Below are positions 28,932-36,487 of a stretch of 36,715 nt of DNA, in pieces. Source of the DNA: Rhodospirillales bacterium. Lineage in GTDB: Bacteria > Pseudomonadota > Alphaproteobacteria > UBA8366 > JADFVY01. The DNA is taken from contig CP070634.1 of assembly GCA_020356105.1 (NCBI GenBank), forward strand, positions 42,213-78,927. The letters run 5' to 3'. The notes beneath the pieces were generated by a model. The model made no database searches, was not told the DNA's origin, and saw only the letters and a list, made by a program, of their open reading frames with translations. Numbering within the stretch: position 1 is the first letter of the stretch; every line of letters begins with the position of its first letter. Position numbers and translations under genes: made by a program.

Positions 28932-29000
28932 GGAAGGCGCCAAGTGCTCAGACGCGGAGTCTTCGCATCGCACCCTTTCGGGCACATCCTGACGCCTTCC
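28932..29000. repeat. Nested inverted repeat in gene-free DNA
   Basis: Perfect 8-base arms GGAAGGCG (28932-28939) and CGCCTTCC (28993-29000) enclose a shorter GTGC/GCAC pair and a GAC/GTC hairpin. It may be a folded RNA or an operator; nothing else identifies it. Confidence 0.35.
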
Positions 29001-29178
29001 GAACCGTTCCGCCTTCAGAGTCCGCAGCCCGGTCCACCCGGAGGTTTTCCGGACCGGTCCACCTGTCGGCTTCCCGATCCGCACGATTCGCGACCCGAAG
29101 ATCACTTACCGTACAAATTCATGGTCCGACTCTTGGCGACATCTTGCAACGATAAAATCGTCATAGCGCGAATTTTCT

Positions 29179-29248
29179 TGTGGATAAGTACCGGCCATCG
29201 AGATGCGCGGTGGATAAATCGCCAGGCCTGTTGATTATTTGTGGATAA
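29179..29248 (+). promoter_or_regulatory. Three phased DnaA boxes
   Basis: TGTGGATAA at 29179-29187 and 29240-29248 are exact DnaA boxes (TTATCCACA on the minus strand). GGTGGATAA at 29209-29217 differs at one base. All three share one orientation, and their starts are 30 and 31 bases apart, about three helical turns. AT-rich patches flank them (ATAAAATCGTC, TTGATTATTTG). They could form a DnaA-regulated promoter for the gene at 29398, a DnaA-titration site or a replication origin element. Confidence 0.65.
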
Positions 29249-29397
29249 CTTGACGGCTGCGCGCTCGGCATCGACCGCCTCCCGGCCGGCTTGGCGGTGT
29301 CGGTTGGTCAAACAAGCCCGTCGACGGGTGGCGCATGGCTGGTCCTGCCGCGGCGTCTGCATTACGATCCGGCAACCGACGTGACCGAGGAGGACCC

Positions 29398-29952
29398 ATG
29401 AAACCCGCTCTTGCAGGTTGCCTTGCATGCGCTGCCATGCTCTTTGCCGGCGCCGGGTCGGCTCCGGGACAGCAGCCATCACCCTATGCGGGCGAGGAGC
29501 AACGTGTCGTCAAGGCGCTGTCGGACGAGGAACGGCAGGGTTTGCTGGAAGGTGCCGGGCTCGGATACGCCAAGGCGGCCGAGCTCAACGGATGGCCCGG
29601 CCCGTTGCATGTGATCGAGCTCCAGGAGACGCTGGCGCTGACCCCGAACCAGCTACAAGCGATGGAATCGCTGTGGCAAGAGATGAAATCGGAGGCGATT
29701 CCGCTGGGCCGGCAGCTGGTCGAGGCGGAACGGGCGCTCGACCTGCTGTTTGCCGCCGGACGCCCGAGCGCGGCGGAGGTCGAAGCTGCAACCGCCAACA
29801 TCGCCGCGCTCGAGGGCAGGTTGCGGGCGGTTCATCTGGTCGCGCATCTGCGGGCCGCGCCGATTCTCACGCGTCACCAGACGATGTTGTATCGCCGCAC
29901 CCGCGGTTACGGCGCGACGCATGACCATGGCGGGCACACGCCTGGCGACTGA
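29398..29952 (+). CDS. Small secreted Spy/CnrX-like protein (periplasmic, possible metal sensor)
   Basis: A 184-residue protein with an N-terminal signal peptide (about 1-24, hydrophobic ACAAMLFAGAG). The mature part is helical: LQETLALTPNQLQAMESLWQ carries the LTxxQ motif seen in Spy/CpxP and CnrX-type proteins, and a second LTRHQTMLYRRTRGY occurs near the end. The tail is His-rich (ATHDHGGHTPGD), which may bind metal. The function is inferred: periplasmic chaperone or metal sensing. GAGGAGG (29387-29393) precedes the ATG, and an upstream in-frame ATG is rejected. No ECF sigma or anti-sigma partner is adjacent, unlike CnrX. Three DnaA boxes lie 150-220 bases upstream. Confidence 0.78.
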   Translation: MKPALAGCLACAAMLFAGAGSAPGQQPSPYAGEEQRVVKALSDEERQGLLEGAGLGYAKAAELNGWPGPLHVIELQETLALTPNQLQAMESLWQEMKSEAIPLGRQLVEAERALDLLFAAGRPSAAEVEAATANIAALEGRLRAVHLVAHLRAAPILTRHQTMLYRRTRGYGATHDHGGHTPGD

Positions 29953-30054
29953 GCGTGAAGTCCGGCGACGGTGCTGATGCGGGCGCTGCCAGTGTCCGTC
30001 GCCACGGGCCATGCGGTGCGGTCGCCGGGATCGGTGCCGGCGTCCGGAAGTCGG

Positions 30055-31179
30055 TCAAGCCTCGCGGATGCCGACGACCACCTTGATGGCGCCGTCGATC
30101 TTCTCGCGGGCATAGCGGATCGCCGTCGGCACCTCGTCGAGGGGAAAGGTGTGGGTATGGAGGAGACTCGGCGCGATGCGCCCCTGGCCCAGCAGCGCGG
30201 CGGCACGCCTGACCGCACTCCTGCCCTCGCCGCGAATGCCGAACAGGTAAATGTTCTCCATGACGAGCCGCGCGGCATCGAAGGTCACCGGCTGTGACGC
30301 GAAGGCGGCAAGACAGACGCGTCCGCCGCGGCTGACCATCGACATCGCGTCGCTCAGCGCGCTCGGCGCGCCCGAGCATTCCATGACGTAGTCGCAGCCG
30401 GGCCCGCCGCTGATCTCGCGCACGCGTTCGACGACATTCACCGCACGTGGGTTCAACGCGATGTCGGCGCCGAGCCGGCGGCCGATTTCGAGCCGATTGT
30501 CCTCGATGTCGCTGAGGACGATTGGAGCCGCGCCGAGCGCCTTGGCGACGTTGATCGCCATCAGCCCGATCGGACCGCCGCCGGTGACCACGAGACTCTC
30601 GCCGGCGATCAGCCCGCCGAGAACGTCGAGCCCGTAGACGGCGGTACCGGCGGTGACGATCAGGGTCGCTTCGGCATCGTCGACACCGTCAGGCACCCGG
30701 ACGAGGGTGTTGACGTTGTTGACCGCGTACTCGGCGAATCCGCCATCGGTCGTGTAGCCGTTGGCCCGATGGCCCTTGTCGCGGTCGCCGTAATTCATGC
30801 CGTAGTTATGGCATGCTGTGTACATGCCGGCGCGGCACCGCTTGCATCGACCACAGCCGGCATGGATCTCCACGGCGACGCGCTCGCCGATCGCGAATTC
30901 GTCGACATCGGGGCCGAGCCGCACGATCGTGCCCATGTATTCATGCCCGGGAATGAAGTTCTTGTTGAACGGCAGGCCGCCTTCGATCAGCGCCGGCGGG
31001 CCGTGTGCGATCACCTCGAGGTCGGTGGCGCAGACCGCGATCGCGTCGATGCGCACCAGAACCTCGGCGTGTCCGGGCGCGGGCACCGGTTTTTCGGTGA
31101 AGACGAGCTCGTGCGGGTCGCCGAGGACCCAGGCTCTCATGCTGTCGGGGACGCGAAATCCGTCCGTTTGCTCAGCCAT
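30055..31179 (-). CDS. Zinc-dependent alcohol dehydrogenase (MDR family)
   Basis: A 374-residue NAD(P)-dependent medium-chain dehydrogenase. Catalytic zinc ligands are Cys50 (VCATDLEV) and His79-Glu80 (GHEYMGTI). The structural zinc site has Cys109, Cys112, Cys115 and Cys123 (GCGRCKRCRAGMYTAC). The Rossmann fold carries VTGGGPIGL at 198-206 and the acidic Asp after LSDIEDNRLEIG that favours NAD over NADP. The substrate is an alcohol or polyol of unknown identity. GGAGG a few bases before the ATG gives a strong ribosome site. It stands alone on the minus strand between two plus-strand genes. Confidence 0.93.
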   Translation of the reverse strand: MAEQTDGFRVPDSMRAWVLGDPHELVFTEKPVPAPGHAEVLVRIDAIAVCATDLEVIAHGPPALIEGGLPFNKNFIPGHEYMGTIVRLGPDVDEFAIGERVAVEIHAGCGRCKRCRAGMYTACHNYGMNYGDRDKGHRANGYTTDGGFAEYAVNNVNTLVRVPDGVDDAEATLIVTAGTAVYGLDVLGGLIAGESLVVTGGGPIGLMAINVAKALGAAPIVLSDIEDNRLEIGRRLGADIALNPRAVNVVERVREISGGPGCDYVMECSGAPSALSDAMSMVSRGGRVCLAAFASQPVTFDAARLVMENIYLFGIRGEGRSAVRRAAALLGQGRIAPSLLHTHTFPLDEVPTAIRYAREKIDGAIKVVVGIREA

Positions 31180-31641
31180 TATACACCTCCTCGGCCGGGT
31201 CCCGACCGTCGCACGGCCCGCGCGCCGAGTTCAGCCCGCTCGCAGGTCGCGCGTCAACCGGAATCGCGTCCGGCGCCGTCACGAGCGCTCTGCCGAAGCT
31301 TGCCGTGCCGATCCGTTCGATCGCGCCCGAGCGATCGCGGACCGATGGCGGGGAGGTTGGAGCCTGGCGGGCCGGCTCCAAACCATACCGCCGGATGACG
31401 CGACGGGGATACGATCGGCGTTAGTGAGGTAGGCCGCTTTTTATTAAATTTATTAATGAAATATTGCGCAAAGTCCCTTTATTCGTGAGATAATGCGGTT
31501 AATTGTTCGTTACCGGCCGATTGGGTGGATCAACAAAAGTATTATTTGAATCAGTATATTAATGCAACACCGCGGTATGCATCGCCGAGGATGGGCAGCC
31601 AGCGAACGCGGGGGACAATAAAATAATAAGAATGATCACAC
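31180..31641. other. Divergent intergenic region, AT-rich on the kinase side
   Basis: About 460 bases between the dehydrogenase and the sensor kinase. The left 200 bases are GC-rich with no clear signal beyond the dehydrogenase promoter zone. From 31438 to 31620 it is strongly AT-rich, holding ATTAA/TTAAT repeats and a promoter candidate. The AT bias continues into the first 30 codons of the kinase, unlike the rest of the window, so it may be a foreign or curved-DNA control region. Confidence 0.55.
31464..31494 (+). promoter_or_regulatory. Weak promoter candidate for the soluble histidine kinase
   Basis: TTGCGC (31464-31469) and an extended -10 TGAGATAAT (-10 hexamer GATAAT at 31489-31494) are 19 bases apart, which is long. 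The extended -10 can compensate. It is the best match in the AT-rich stretch and would give a leader of about 140 bases. Confidence 0.3.
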
Positions 31642-33987
31642 ATGGCAAAATCCAAGAAAATCATTGAATTGACGCCGTCCATTAAATCTAATCACGGCGG
31701 ATACAATATAACCGCCCGATCAGATCATCGCGCTCCCGCAAACCCGGACGTCGTTGGCGCATCGGATCCTGTTCTCGCGCCGCCCGCTGGCGGTCGGCGG
31801 CGAGAGGACCGCACCGACGATGCGGGCAGCGCCTCGGCACAACTCGACGCGCTGGTCGACGCGCAGGCCGAAATCATGGACGTGATCGTCCAGGGCGCCT
31901 CGCTCGAGCAGGCGCTGACCAATATCGCCCTGGTTTCGAACAGAATCCTCCGACCGGCGAAGTGTGTCATCCATCTTGCGGATTCGGAGCGTGCTTGGCT
32001 GCGTCTCAACCCCGGCCCGGGGCTGGGCGTCGGAGCGGCGCAATCGGCGGCGCCGATCGAGATCGGCCCCGAGACGGGCCCCATCGCCGAAGCGGCGCAT
32101 CGCGGCGCGGCGGTGACGGCGGGCGATCTTCGTGGCACTCCGATATGCCCGCAGTTGCAAGGCTTCATCGAAGAAAACGGACTGGCCGCCTGCGAGGTGC
32201 AGCCGATCTGCAATCGTCGCGGGACGGTCCTGGGAACCCTGACGCTGTTCTTCGACACGTTGCCCGAAGCCTGCCCGGATCGCGCCCGGGCGGTCGCCTT
32301 TCTCGTATCTCTGGCCGCATTCGCTGTCGAGATCGAGCAACGAAACAGCGTCCAGCGCGCCGCCAACGAACGCTTTACCTCGCTGGCCACGACGATTCCG
32401 GGCGTCGTCTACCAACGGCGCGTCACGCCCGATGGCGACATCCGCTATACCTACATCAGCGAGGGCGCCAAGGATCTGTTCGGGGTCTCGGCCGAGGAGA
32501 TCCTGGCCGACCCCCAGGCGCTGTTTGCCTGTCATGGGCCGGAGTACCGCTCCGACTTCCGCGAGCGGCTGCTCGAGGCGTCGCGCAAACTCACGCTGTG
32601 GGACGTCGAGGCGCAGATCATCACCCGCGACGGCGAGGAGAAGTGGACCCACGCGATCGCCCGGCCGCGGCGCCAGCCGGACGGCTCGGTTCTGTGGGAC
32701 GGCGTGATCCTTGATGCGACGCGCATCAAGAAAACCGAGATGGAATTGCGCAAGGCCCGGGAGTCGGCCGAGGCGATGAGCCGCAGCTACCAGGACGCGG
32801 TGACCATGCTGCGCTCCGCCAACGACAGGTTCGCTTCGCTGGCCGCGACCATACCCGGCGTCGTCTATCAGCGGCGGGTCAGCCCGGACGGCGATATCCG
32901 CTACACCTATATCAGCGAGGGGGCCGAGGAACTGTTCGGCGTCTCGCCGGAGGAAATCCTCGCCGACCCGGACGCGTTGTTCGCCTGCCATGGTCCCGAG
33001 TACCGCACCAATTTCCGCGAGCGCTTGCTGAAGGCCTCGCGGGAGCTGACGCTGTGGGACGTGCAGGCGCAAATCATCACCCGCGACGGCGAGGAAAAAT
33101 GGACCCATGCGATCGCCCGGCCGCGCCGGCAGCCGGACGGCTCGGTGCTGTGGGATGGTGTGATTCTCGATGCGACCTGGATCAAGAAGGCGGAAATCGA
33201 GCTCAAGAAGGCCAAGGACCTCGCCGAGTCGTCGAGCCGCGCCAAGAGCATGTTCCTGGCCCAGGTCGGTCATGAGCTGCGCACGCCGCTGAACGCCGTG
33301 CTCGGGTTCTCCGATGTGCTGAAGAGCGAGGTGTTCGGTCCGCTTGGCAGCAAGAAGTATCGCGAGTATGCGGAGCATATCAACCAGAGCGGCACCCAGT
33401 TGCTGAACGTGATCAACAATATTCTCGACTTCACGAAATGCGGTACCGGCACGCTCGAGCTCAGCGAGAGCCGGGTTCGCGTCCGCGATGCTCTTGAACG
33501 GGTGGTGCGTCAGGCGGCGCCGATCGCCGAAAGCGCCCAGGTCACGCTCAACGTCGCCGCGGATGACGGCCTGCCCGACATCGTCGCGGACAGCTGCAAG
33601 CTGCACGAGATCCTCTCGCACCTCTTGTCGAACGCGGTCAAGTTCACGCCGCAGCATGGCTCGGTGCATCTGTCGGCCTCCCGCTCCGGAACTGGCGACG
33701 TCGTGATCCGCGTCAAGGACACCGGCATCGGCATCGCCGAGGAGGACATGCCGAAACTTCTGGAGCCCTTCGGCCAGGCCGACTGCGATCTCAACCGCCA
33801 GTATGACGGGATCGGTCTCGGTATTCCGCTCGCCGCCAACCTGGCCAAGCTGCATGGCGCAAGGCTGACCGCCGAGAGCGAAATCGGCCTCGGCACCACG
33901 GTGACCCTGATATTCCCGCGTAACCGAACCTTCGACGACCCCGACATGCCCCCGCCATCGCGACGGCTAAGCCTCGTCAAGGGCTAG
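31642..33987 (+). CDS. Soluble GAF-PAS-PAS sensor histidine kinase
   Basis: A 781-residue kinase without transmembrane helices. Residues about 75-235 form a GAF-like domain. Two PAS domains (about 241-373 and 393-525) are nearly identical, 17 differences in 133 residues. The HisKA domain has phospho-acceptor His544 in QVGHELRTPLNAVLGFSD. The ATPase domain shows N box (ILSHLLSNAVKFTPQHG), G1 (VKDTGIGIAEED) and G2 (YDGIGLGIPLAANLAKLHG). There is no receiver domain and no response regulator nearby, so it is an orphan in this window. The first 30 codons are AT-rich and the ribosome site is poor (AAGAATGATCACACATG), so the start is uncertain; a later start would still keep the GAF domain. Confidence 0.93.
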   Translation: MAKSKKIIELTPSIKSNHGGYNITARSDHRAPANPDVVGASDPVLAPPAGGRRREDRTDDAGSASAQLDALVDAQAEIMDVIVQGASLEQALTNIALVSNRILRPAKCVIHLADSERAWLRLNPGPGLGVGAAQSAAPIEIGPETGPIAEAAHRGAAVTAGDLRGTPICPQLQGFIEENGLAACEVQPICNRRGTVLGTLTLFFDTLPEACPDRARAVAFLVSLAAFAVEIEQRNSVQRAANERFTSLATTIPGVVYQRRVTPDGDIRYTYISEGAKDLFGVSAEEILADPQALFACHGPEYRSDFRERLLEASRKLTLWDVEAQIITRDGEEKWTHAIARPRRQPDGSVLWDGVILDATRIKKTEMELRKARESAEAMSRSYQDAVTMLRSANDRFASLAATIPGVVYQRRVSPDGDIRYTYISEGAEELFGVSPEEILADPDALFACHGPEYRTNFRERLLKASRELTLWDVQAQIITRDGEEKWTHAIARPRRQPDGSVLWDGVILDATWIKKAEIELKKAKDLAESSSRAKSMFLAQVGHELRTPLNAVLGFSDVLKSEVFGPLGSKKYREYAEHINQSGTQLLNVINNILDFTKCGTGTLELSESRVRVRDALERVVRQAAPIAESAQVTLNVAADDGLPDIVADSCKLHEILSHLLSNAVKFTPQHGSVHLSASRSGTGDVVIRVKDTGIGIAEEDMPKLLEPFGQADCDLNRQYDGIGLGIPLAANLAKLHGARLTAESEIGLGTTVTLIFPRNRTFDDPDMPPPSRRLSLVKG
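32362..32760 (+). repeat. PAS duplication copy 1
   Basis: First copy of a 399-base tandem duplication encoding residues 241-373 of the kinase, offset 456 bases from copy 2. The encoded segments differ at 17 of 133 residues. Confidence 0.9.
32818..33216 (+). repeat. PAS duplication copy 2
   Basis: Second copy, residues 393-525 of the kinase. Changes are scattered and mostly conservative (for example Glu to Asp, Thr to Ser), with Arg to Trp near the C-terminal linker the most striking. Confidence 0.9.
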
Positions 33988-34239
33988 CGCATTATCCGTC
34001 TGGTTCGCGCCAGCCCGTTCCCTTAACGAGGCTCCCCGCCTACGCCTGGTGGCGCACGCGAGCGCGCCGCAGAGGATGCATCCGGTGCCGCCCGTACCGC
34101 CACCGGGTTACGAACACGATCCCCGCGATTGGGACGGGTGGACGTCCTGAGGCGGCGCCGCGCAATTGTCCCGGAATAAAAACGTCGCCGGCGTTGTACT
34201 GCCAGCATCGCAACGTTCTTTGGAACCGGGAGACATCGC

Positions 34240-34362
34240 ATGAGAGGGATTCTCGTAATCGCCGCCGCGGGGCTGCTCATGTCCGACGATCAGCTGCTCG
34301 GCGCGTTGGCGCCCGATTCCGGCAATTCGCCGCCGGGCGAACTGCGCGGCATTATCGATTAG
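34240..34362 (+). CDS. Short ORF, possible 40-residue peptide
   Basis: A 40-codon ORF with GGGAG at 34228-34232, seven bases before the ATG. The peptide starts MRGILVIAAAGLLMSDD, a basic residue plus a short hydrophobic run that could be a weak export signal, then an acidic and proline-rich tail. No family is recognised. It lies between the sensor kinase and a minus-strand gene, upstream of a terminator for the same strand, which argues for a real transcript. Translation is unproven. Confidence 0.4.
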   Translation: MRGILVIAAAGLLMSDDQLLGALAPDSGNSPPGELRGIID

Positions 34363-34469
34363 CTGGCGCCGCGCAGGGCACCATGGCCGGGGGCGGCCCC
34401 GCCGGGGCCAGGCGGCCGGGGTGCCCCGCCCCCGCGCGTTGATATGCCTTCAGGCAGGAGACCAGACCA

Positions 34470-34541
34470 ATGCGCAAGCCCGGGCCCGACACTGACGCGA
34501 TCGGCCCCGGTTCTGCAAAGGCATACACCCTCGCCAAGTAG
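34470..34541 (+). CDS. Very short ORF, possible 23-residue peptide
   Basis: A 23-codon ORF with AGGAG at 34456-34460 before the ATG. It encodes MRKPGPDTDAIGPGSAKAYT followed by Leu-Ala-Lys. The size is that of PqqA-like RiPP precursors, but the Glu and Tyr spacing of PqqA is absent and no maturase is nearby. A strong terminator begins 58 bases after its stop. It could be a leader peptide, a small regulator or chance; the ribosome site and terminator are the only support. Confidence 0.35.
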   Translation: MRKPGPDTDAIGPGSAKAYTLAK

Positions 34542-34599
34542 GGTGATTCGCGGCCCGGCGCGCCCCCCCTTTTCCCCTGCGCCGGGTCGCACCCGCCGG

Positions 34600-34640
34600 C
34601 CGGCCGTCCGGCCCTCGAGGCCGGGCGGCCGGATTTTTCT
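34600..34640 (+). terminator. Strong intrinsic terminator reading rightward
   Basis: A 14-base-pair stem CCGGCCGTCCGGCC (34600-34613) with GGCCGGGCGGCCGG (34619-34632), one G-U wobble, loop CTCGA, then ATTTTTCT. The T-tract is only on the plus strand, so it ends a plus-strand transcript (the tiny ORFs or the kinase), not the minus-strand gene to its right. Confidence 0.85.
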
Positions 34641-34703
34641 CGGGAGCCGGCTCCGCTTCCGATGCTTCCGGCGCGACGTGTCGGCCGGCGGCCGCGCCGC
34701 GGC

Positions 34704-35576
34704 TCAGACGTGGATCTTCTGGGGGACGCGCTGCGGTCGGGCGCCCATATAGGTGATTCCGCTGGCGTTGACGCCCAGCTTCAGCATCATTTTCGCGAGC
34801 TCGATCGAGGCGGTGTAGCCCTCCAGCACCGGCACGTCCCAGCCGCGCGCGCGCAGACCCTGCTCGATGTGCGGCTTGAGGAAGAAGACCATGGAGCAGC
34901 CGAGCGTAATCACCTCGGCGCCGTCCTCGACGATCGCCTTTTCGGCCTGGTCGACGGCGCGCTCGACCGCGACCGAGTGTTCGCCCTTCTCGGCGAGGCG
35001 GCACTGCGTCGTCAGCGTGTCCGGATCGTCGTCGCCCGGCCGCGGCAGGGCGTAGCCGATATTGCGGATCGAGCGGCAGCGCCGCTCCAGCTGGTGGTGA
35101 CGGATGAGGTCGCGGTAGTAGACGTTGTGCACGCCCTCGATGTCGATGATCGAGAAACCGTCGCCCAACAGCGTTGCCAGATACATCTGCGAGAACGCGT
35201 TGGCCGTCACCACGACGCCGTGCTGGCGGCCGATTTCGCGCGATTCGAGGAAGCCGGGTTCGCCGCCGCCGAGCAGGATCACCGCGTTGTACTTGCCGGA
35301 TTCGCAGGCCTCGCGCACCAGGCTCATGCGCGCCACCGCGGCATGGGCGAACTCCTCGCGGGTCTCGACCGACCAGTTGCCGTAGGGCGGCTCGGCGCCG
35401 GGATGCAGCTCCCAGTCGACGTCCTGCAGATGCGGCAGCACGAACTCGCTGTTAAGCAGCCGCCGCTCGCGCGCGACGTCGGCCGGCTCGGAATAGGCGG
35501 GCACGGTGTACTGCTCGGGATCCGGCAGGCGGAACGGCGGGATCAGCAAGAATTTGTATCGCTCGGTCGCGGGCAT
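34704..35576 (-). CDS. Asp/Glu racemase-superfamily protein with a single catalytic-type cysteine
   Basis: A 290-residue cytosolic protein of the Asp/Glu/hydantoin racemase fold. The C-terminal half-site shows ITLGCSMVFF with Cys227, and VPVLEGYTASIELAKMM matches the family's closing segment. At the N-terminal half-site, where racemases carry their first cysteine, the sequence is VILLGGGEPGFLESR with no Cys. That fits decarboxylase- or isomerase-like members better than a two-base racemase; the substrate is unknown. GGAGG seven to eight bases upstream fixes the ATG at 35576; the in-frame extension to 35648 is rejected. It is transcribed towards the small ORFs and stands alone. Confidence 0.82.
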   Translation of the reverse strand: MPATERYKFLLIPPFRLPDPEQYTVPAYSEPADVARERRLLNSEFVLPHLQDVDWELHPGAEPPYGNWSVETREEFAHAAVARMSLVREACESGKYNAVILLGGGEPGFLESREIGRQHGVVVTANAFSQMYLATLLGDGFSIIDIEGVHNVYYRDLIRHHQLERRCRSIRNIGYALPRPGDDDPDTLTTQCRLAEKGEHSVAVERAVDQAEKAIVEDGAEVITLGCSMVFFLKPHIEQGLRARGWDVPVLEGYTASIELAKMMLKLGVNASGITYMGARPQRVPQKIHV

Positions 35577-35905
35577 CGGGCGCCTCCTTCCAGTCATCGC
35601 ATCGGCGCGCGAGTGTAACCGAAAACGCGGCGCCGAACAGCCCCGCAATAGGGCCTGCGCGCACGCGTTCTCGCGGCGGCCGATCGATGCGCGTTCACAT
35701 CTGCGGGAGCATGACGATGATACGCGATGCAGGCGAAACCCTCAAGCCGCGCCCCCGCGCCGGCGGCTGTATCGCGGAGCGGTCCGTGCGCCGATCCCGC
35801 AGCCCGGCCGCGGCGAGACGGGCGCGTTCACCCGGGAGGCCACGACAGGGTCGGCCAGGCCGTGTATACTGGCGCCAAATCATCCGGCCCGGGGAGGGGG
35901 CATCA
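35577..35905. other. Gene-free region with a weak promoter candidate
   Basis: About 330 bases between divergent genes. I see no ORF with a ribosome site. TATACT at 35865-35870 could be the -10 of the following small membrane gene, giving a leader of about 30 bases; no good -35 is present. Confidence 0.45.
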
Positions 35906-36094
35906 ATGAATCATGATCGTATGGTGCAGGAATACCTGCCGGCGGCGCTCTATGTCGTCGGCGCGCTCGTCTACCAGGGCTGGTACATGTGGGCCAACTG
36001 GCAGGGCTCGCCGGACGGCGTCCTCCTGATGTGGGAAGCGTCGATCCGCTCGCTGCTCTGGCCGCTCTGGCTGCTGATGGGCGCGATGGCGTGA
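35906..36094 (+). CDS. Small two-helix membrane protein, hypothetical
   Basis: A 62-residue protein with predicted helices at about 10-31 (LPAALYVVGALVYQGWYMW) and 46-61 (IRSLLWPLWLLMGAM). It is rich in tryptophan (six). GGGGAGGGGG at 35891-35900 gives a very strong ribosome site, fixing the ATG. No family is recognised. A longer in-frame reading upstream to 35687 is arginine-rich and rejected. Confidence 0.7.
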   Translation: MNHDRMVQEYLPAALYVVGALVYQGWYMWANWQGSPDGVLLMWEASIRSLLWPLWLLMGAMA

Positions 36095-36487
36095 CGCGGG
36101 AGTGGGGATAGATCTTCTTGCACCCGTCGTCCGAGGTGGCGATCCCGCAGGGTCGTTTCTTCTGGCAGTGCTTATAGCGGGTGCCGGATCGCAGGTCCGG
36201 CCGCCGTTCCCTGACGCTGCTCTCGACAGCCTTGGCATGGAGACCTTTGCACGGAACAGGATTGCGTCATCGCTCGGCTGCGTTCTTCGACGTGCCCAGG
36301 ATGATGCCCGCCGCGGCGATCCGGAACATGCCCGCTCCGCCGCATCCTGGATTGCCGTGTCGGCCTGCGGCCGCCTCGCAATGACAAATTGGCGTTTCGT
36401 GCGAAGGTCTCCGGCATGAGGTCGCCATGCGGGGTGCTTGGCGGCCGCCGTTTGAAGCGCGACCGCGCAATCGCTAGAATAGCCCCC
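36095..36487. other. Gene-free region containing a MITE-like element
   Basis: About 390 bases without a gene. Its centre is the inverted-repeat element described separately. The last 70 bases form the leader of the DUF1622 gene, with TAGAAT (36475-36480) a possible -10. Confidence 0.6.
36239..36412. mobile_element. MITE-like element with 19-base terminal inverted repeats
   Basis: Terminal inverted repeats GGAGACCTTTGCACGGAAC (36239-36257) and its complement-like GTTTCGTGCGAAGGTCTCC (36394-36412) match at 17 of 19 positions. The 174-base element has no ORF with a ribosome site. Its right interior, read on the minus strand, contains GTCATTGCGAGG...GCAATCCAGG, a widespread extragenic palindromic motif. 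No clear target-site duplication is visible. Confidence 0.6.

Larger units (their letters stand above)
28517..29397. other. Large gene-free region with promoter, hairpins and DnaA boxes
   Basis: About 880 bases with no convincing protein gene on either strand; the ORFs that cross it are short, overlap in several frames and lack ribosome sites. It contains a consensus-like promoter (28678-28706), a long GC hairpin (28762-28796), a nested inverted repeat (28932-29000) and three DnaA-type boxes (29179-29248). Confidence 0.7.

Noticed and set aside
28719..29234. Several overlapping plus-strand ORFs of 100-170 codons in the gene-free region
   Set aside because: They overlap in different frames, lack ribosome sites, and cross hairpins and DnaA boxes; typical chance frames in GC-rich DNA.
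29179..29248. Firm call of the chromosomal replication origin
   Set aside because: Three boxes are suggestive, but there is no adjacent dnaA, parAB, gidA or hemE, and flanking gene directions do not diverge from the site.
31720..33855. Long minus-strand open frame (711 codons) opposite the soluble kinase
   Set aside because: GC-rich codon bias keeps the antisense frame open; the sense strand has full kinase motifs and the antisense has no recognisable domain.
34470..34541. PqqA-type PQQ precursor
   Set aside because: The length fits but the conserved Glu-x3-Tyr pair is missing and no pqqB-E genes are nearby.
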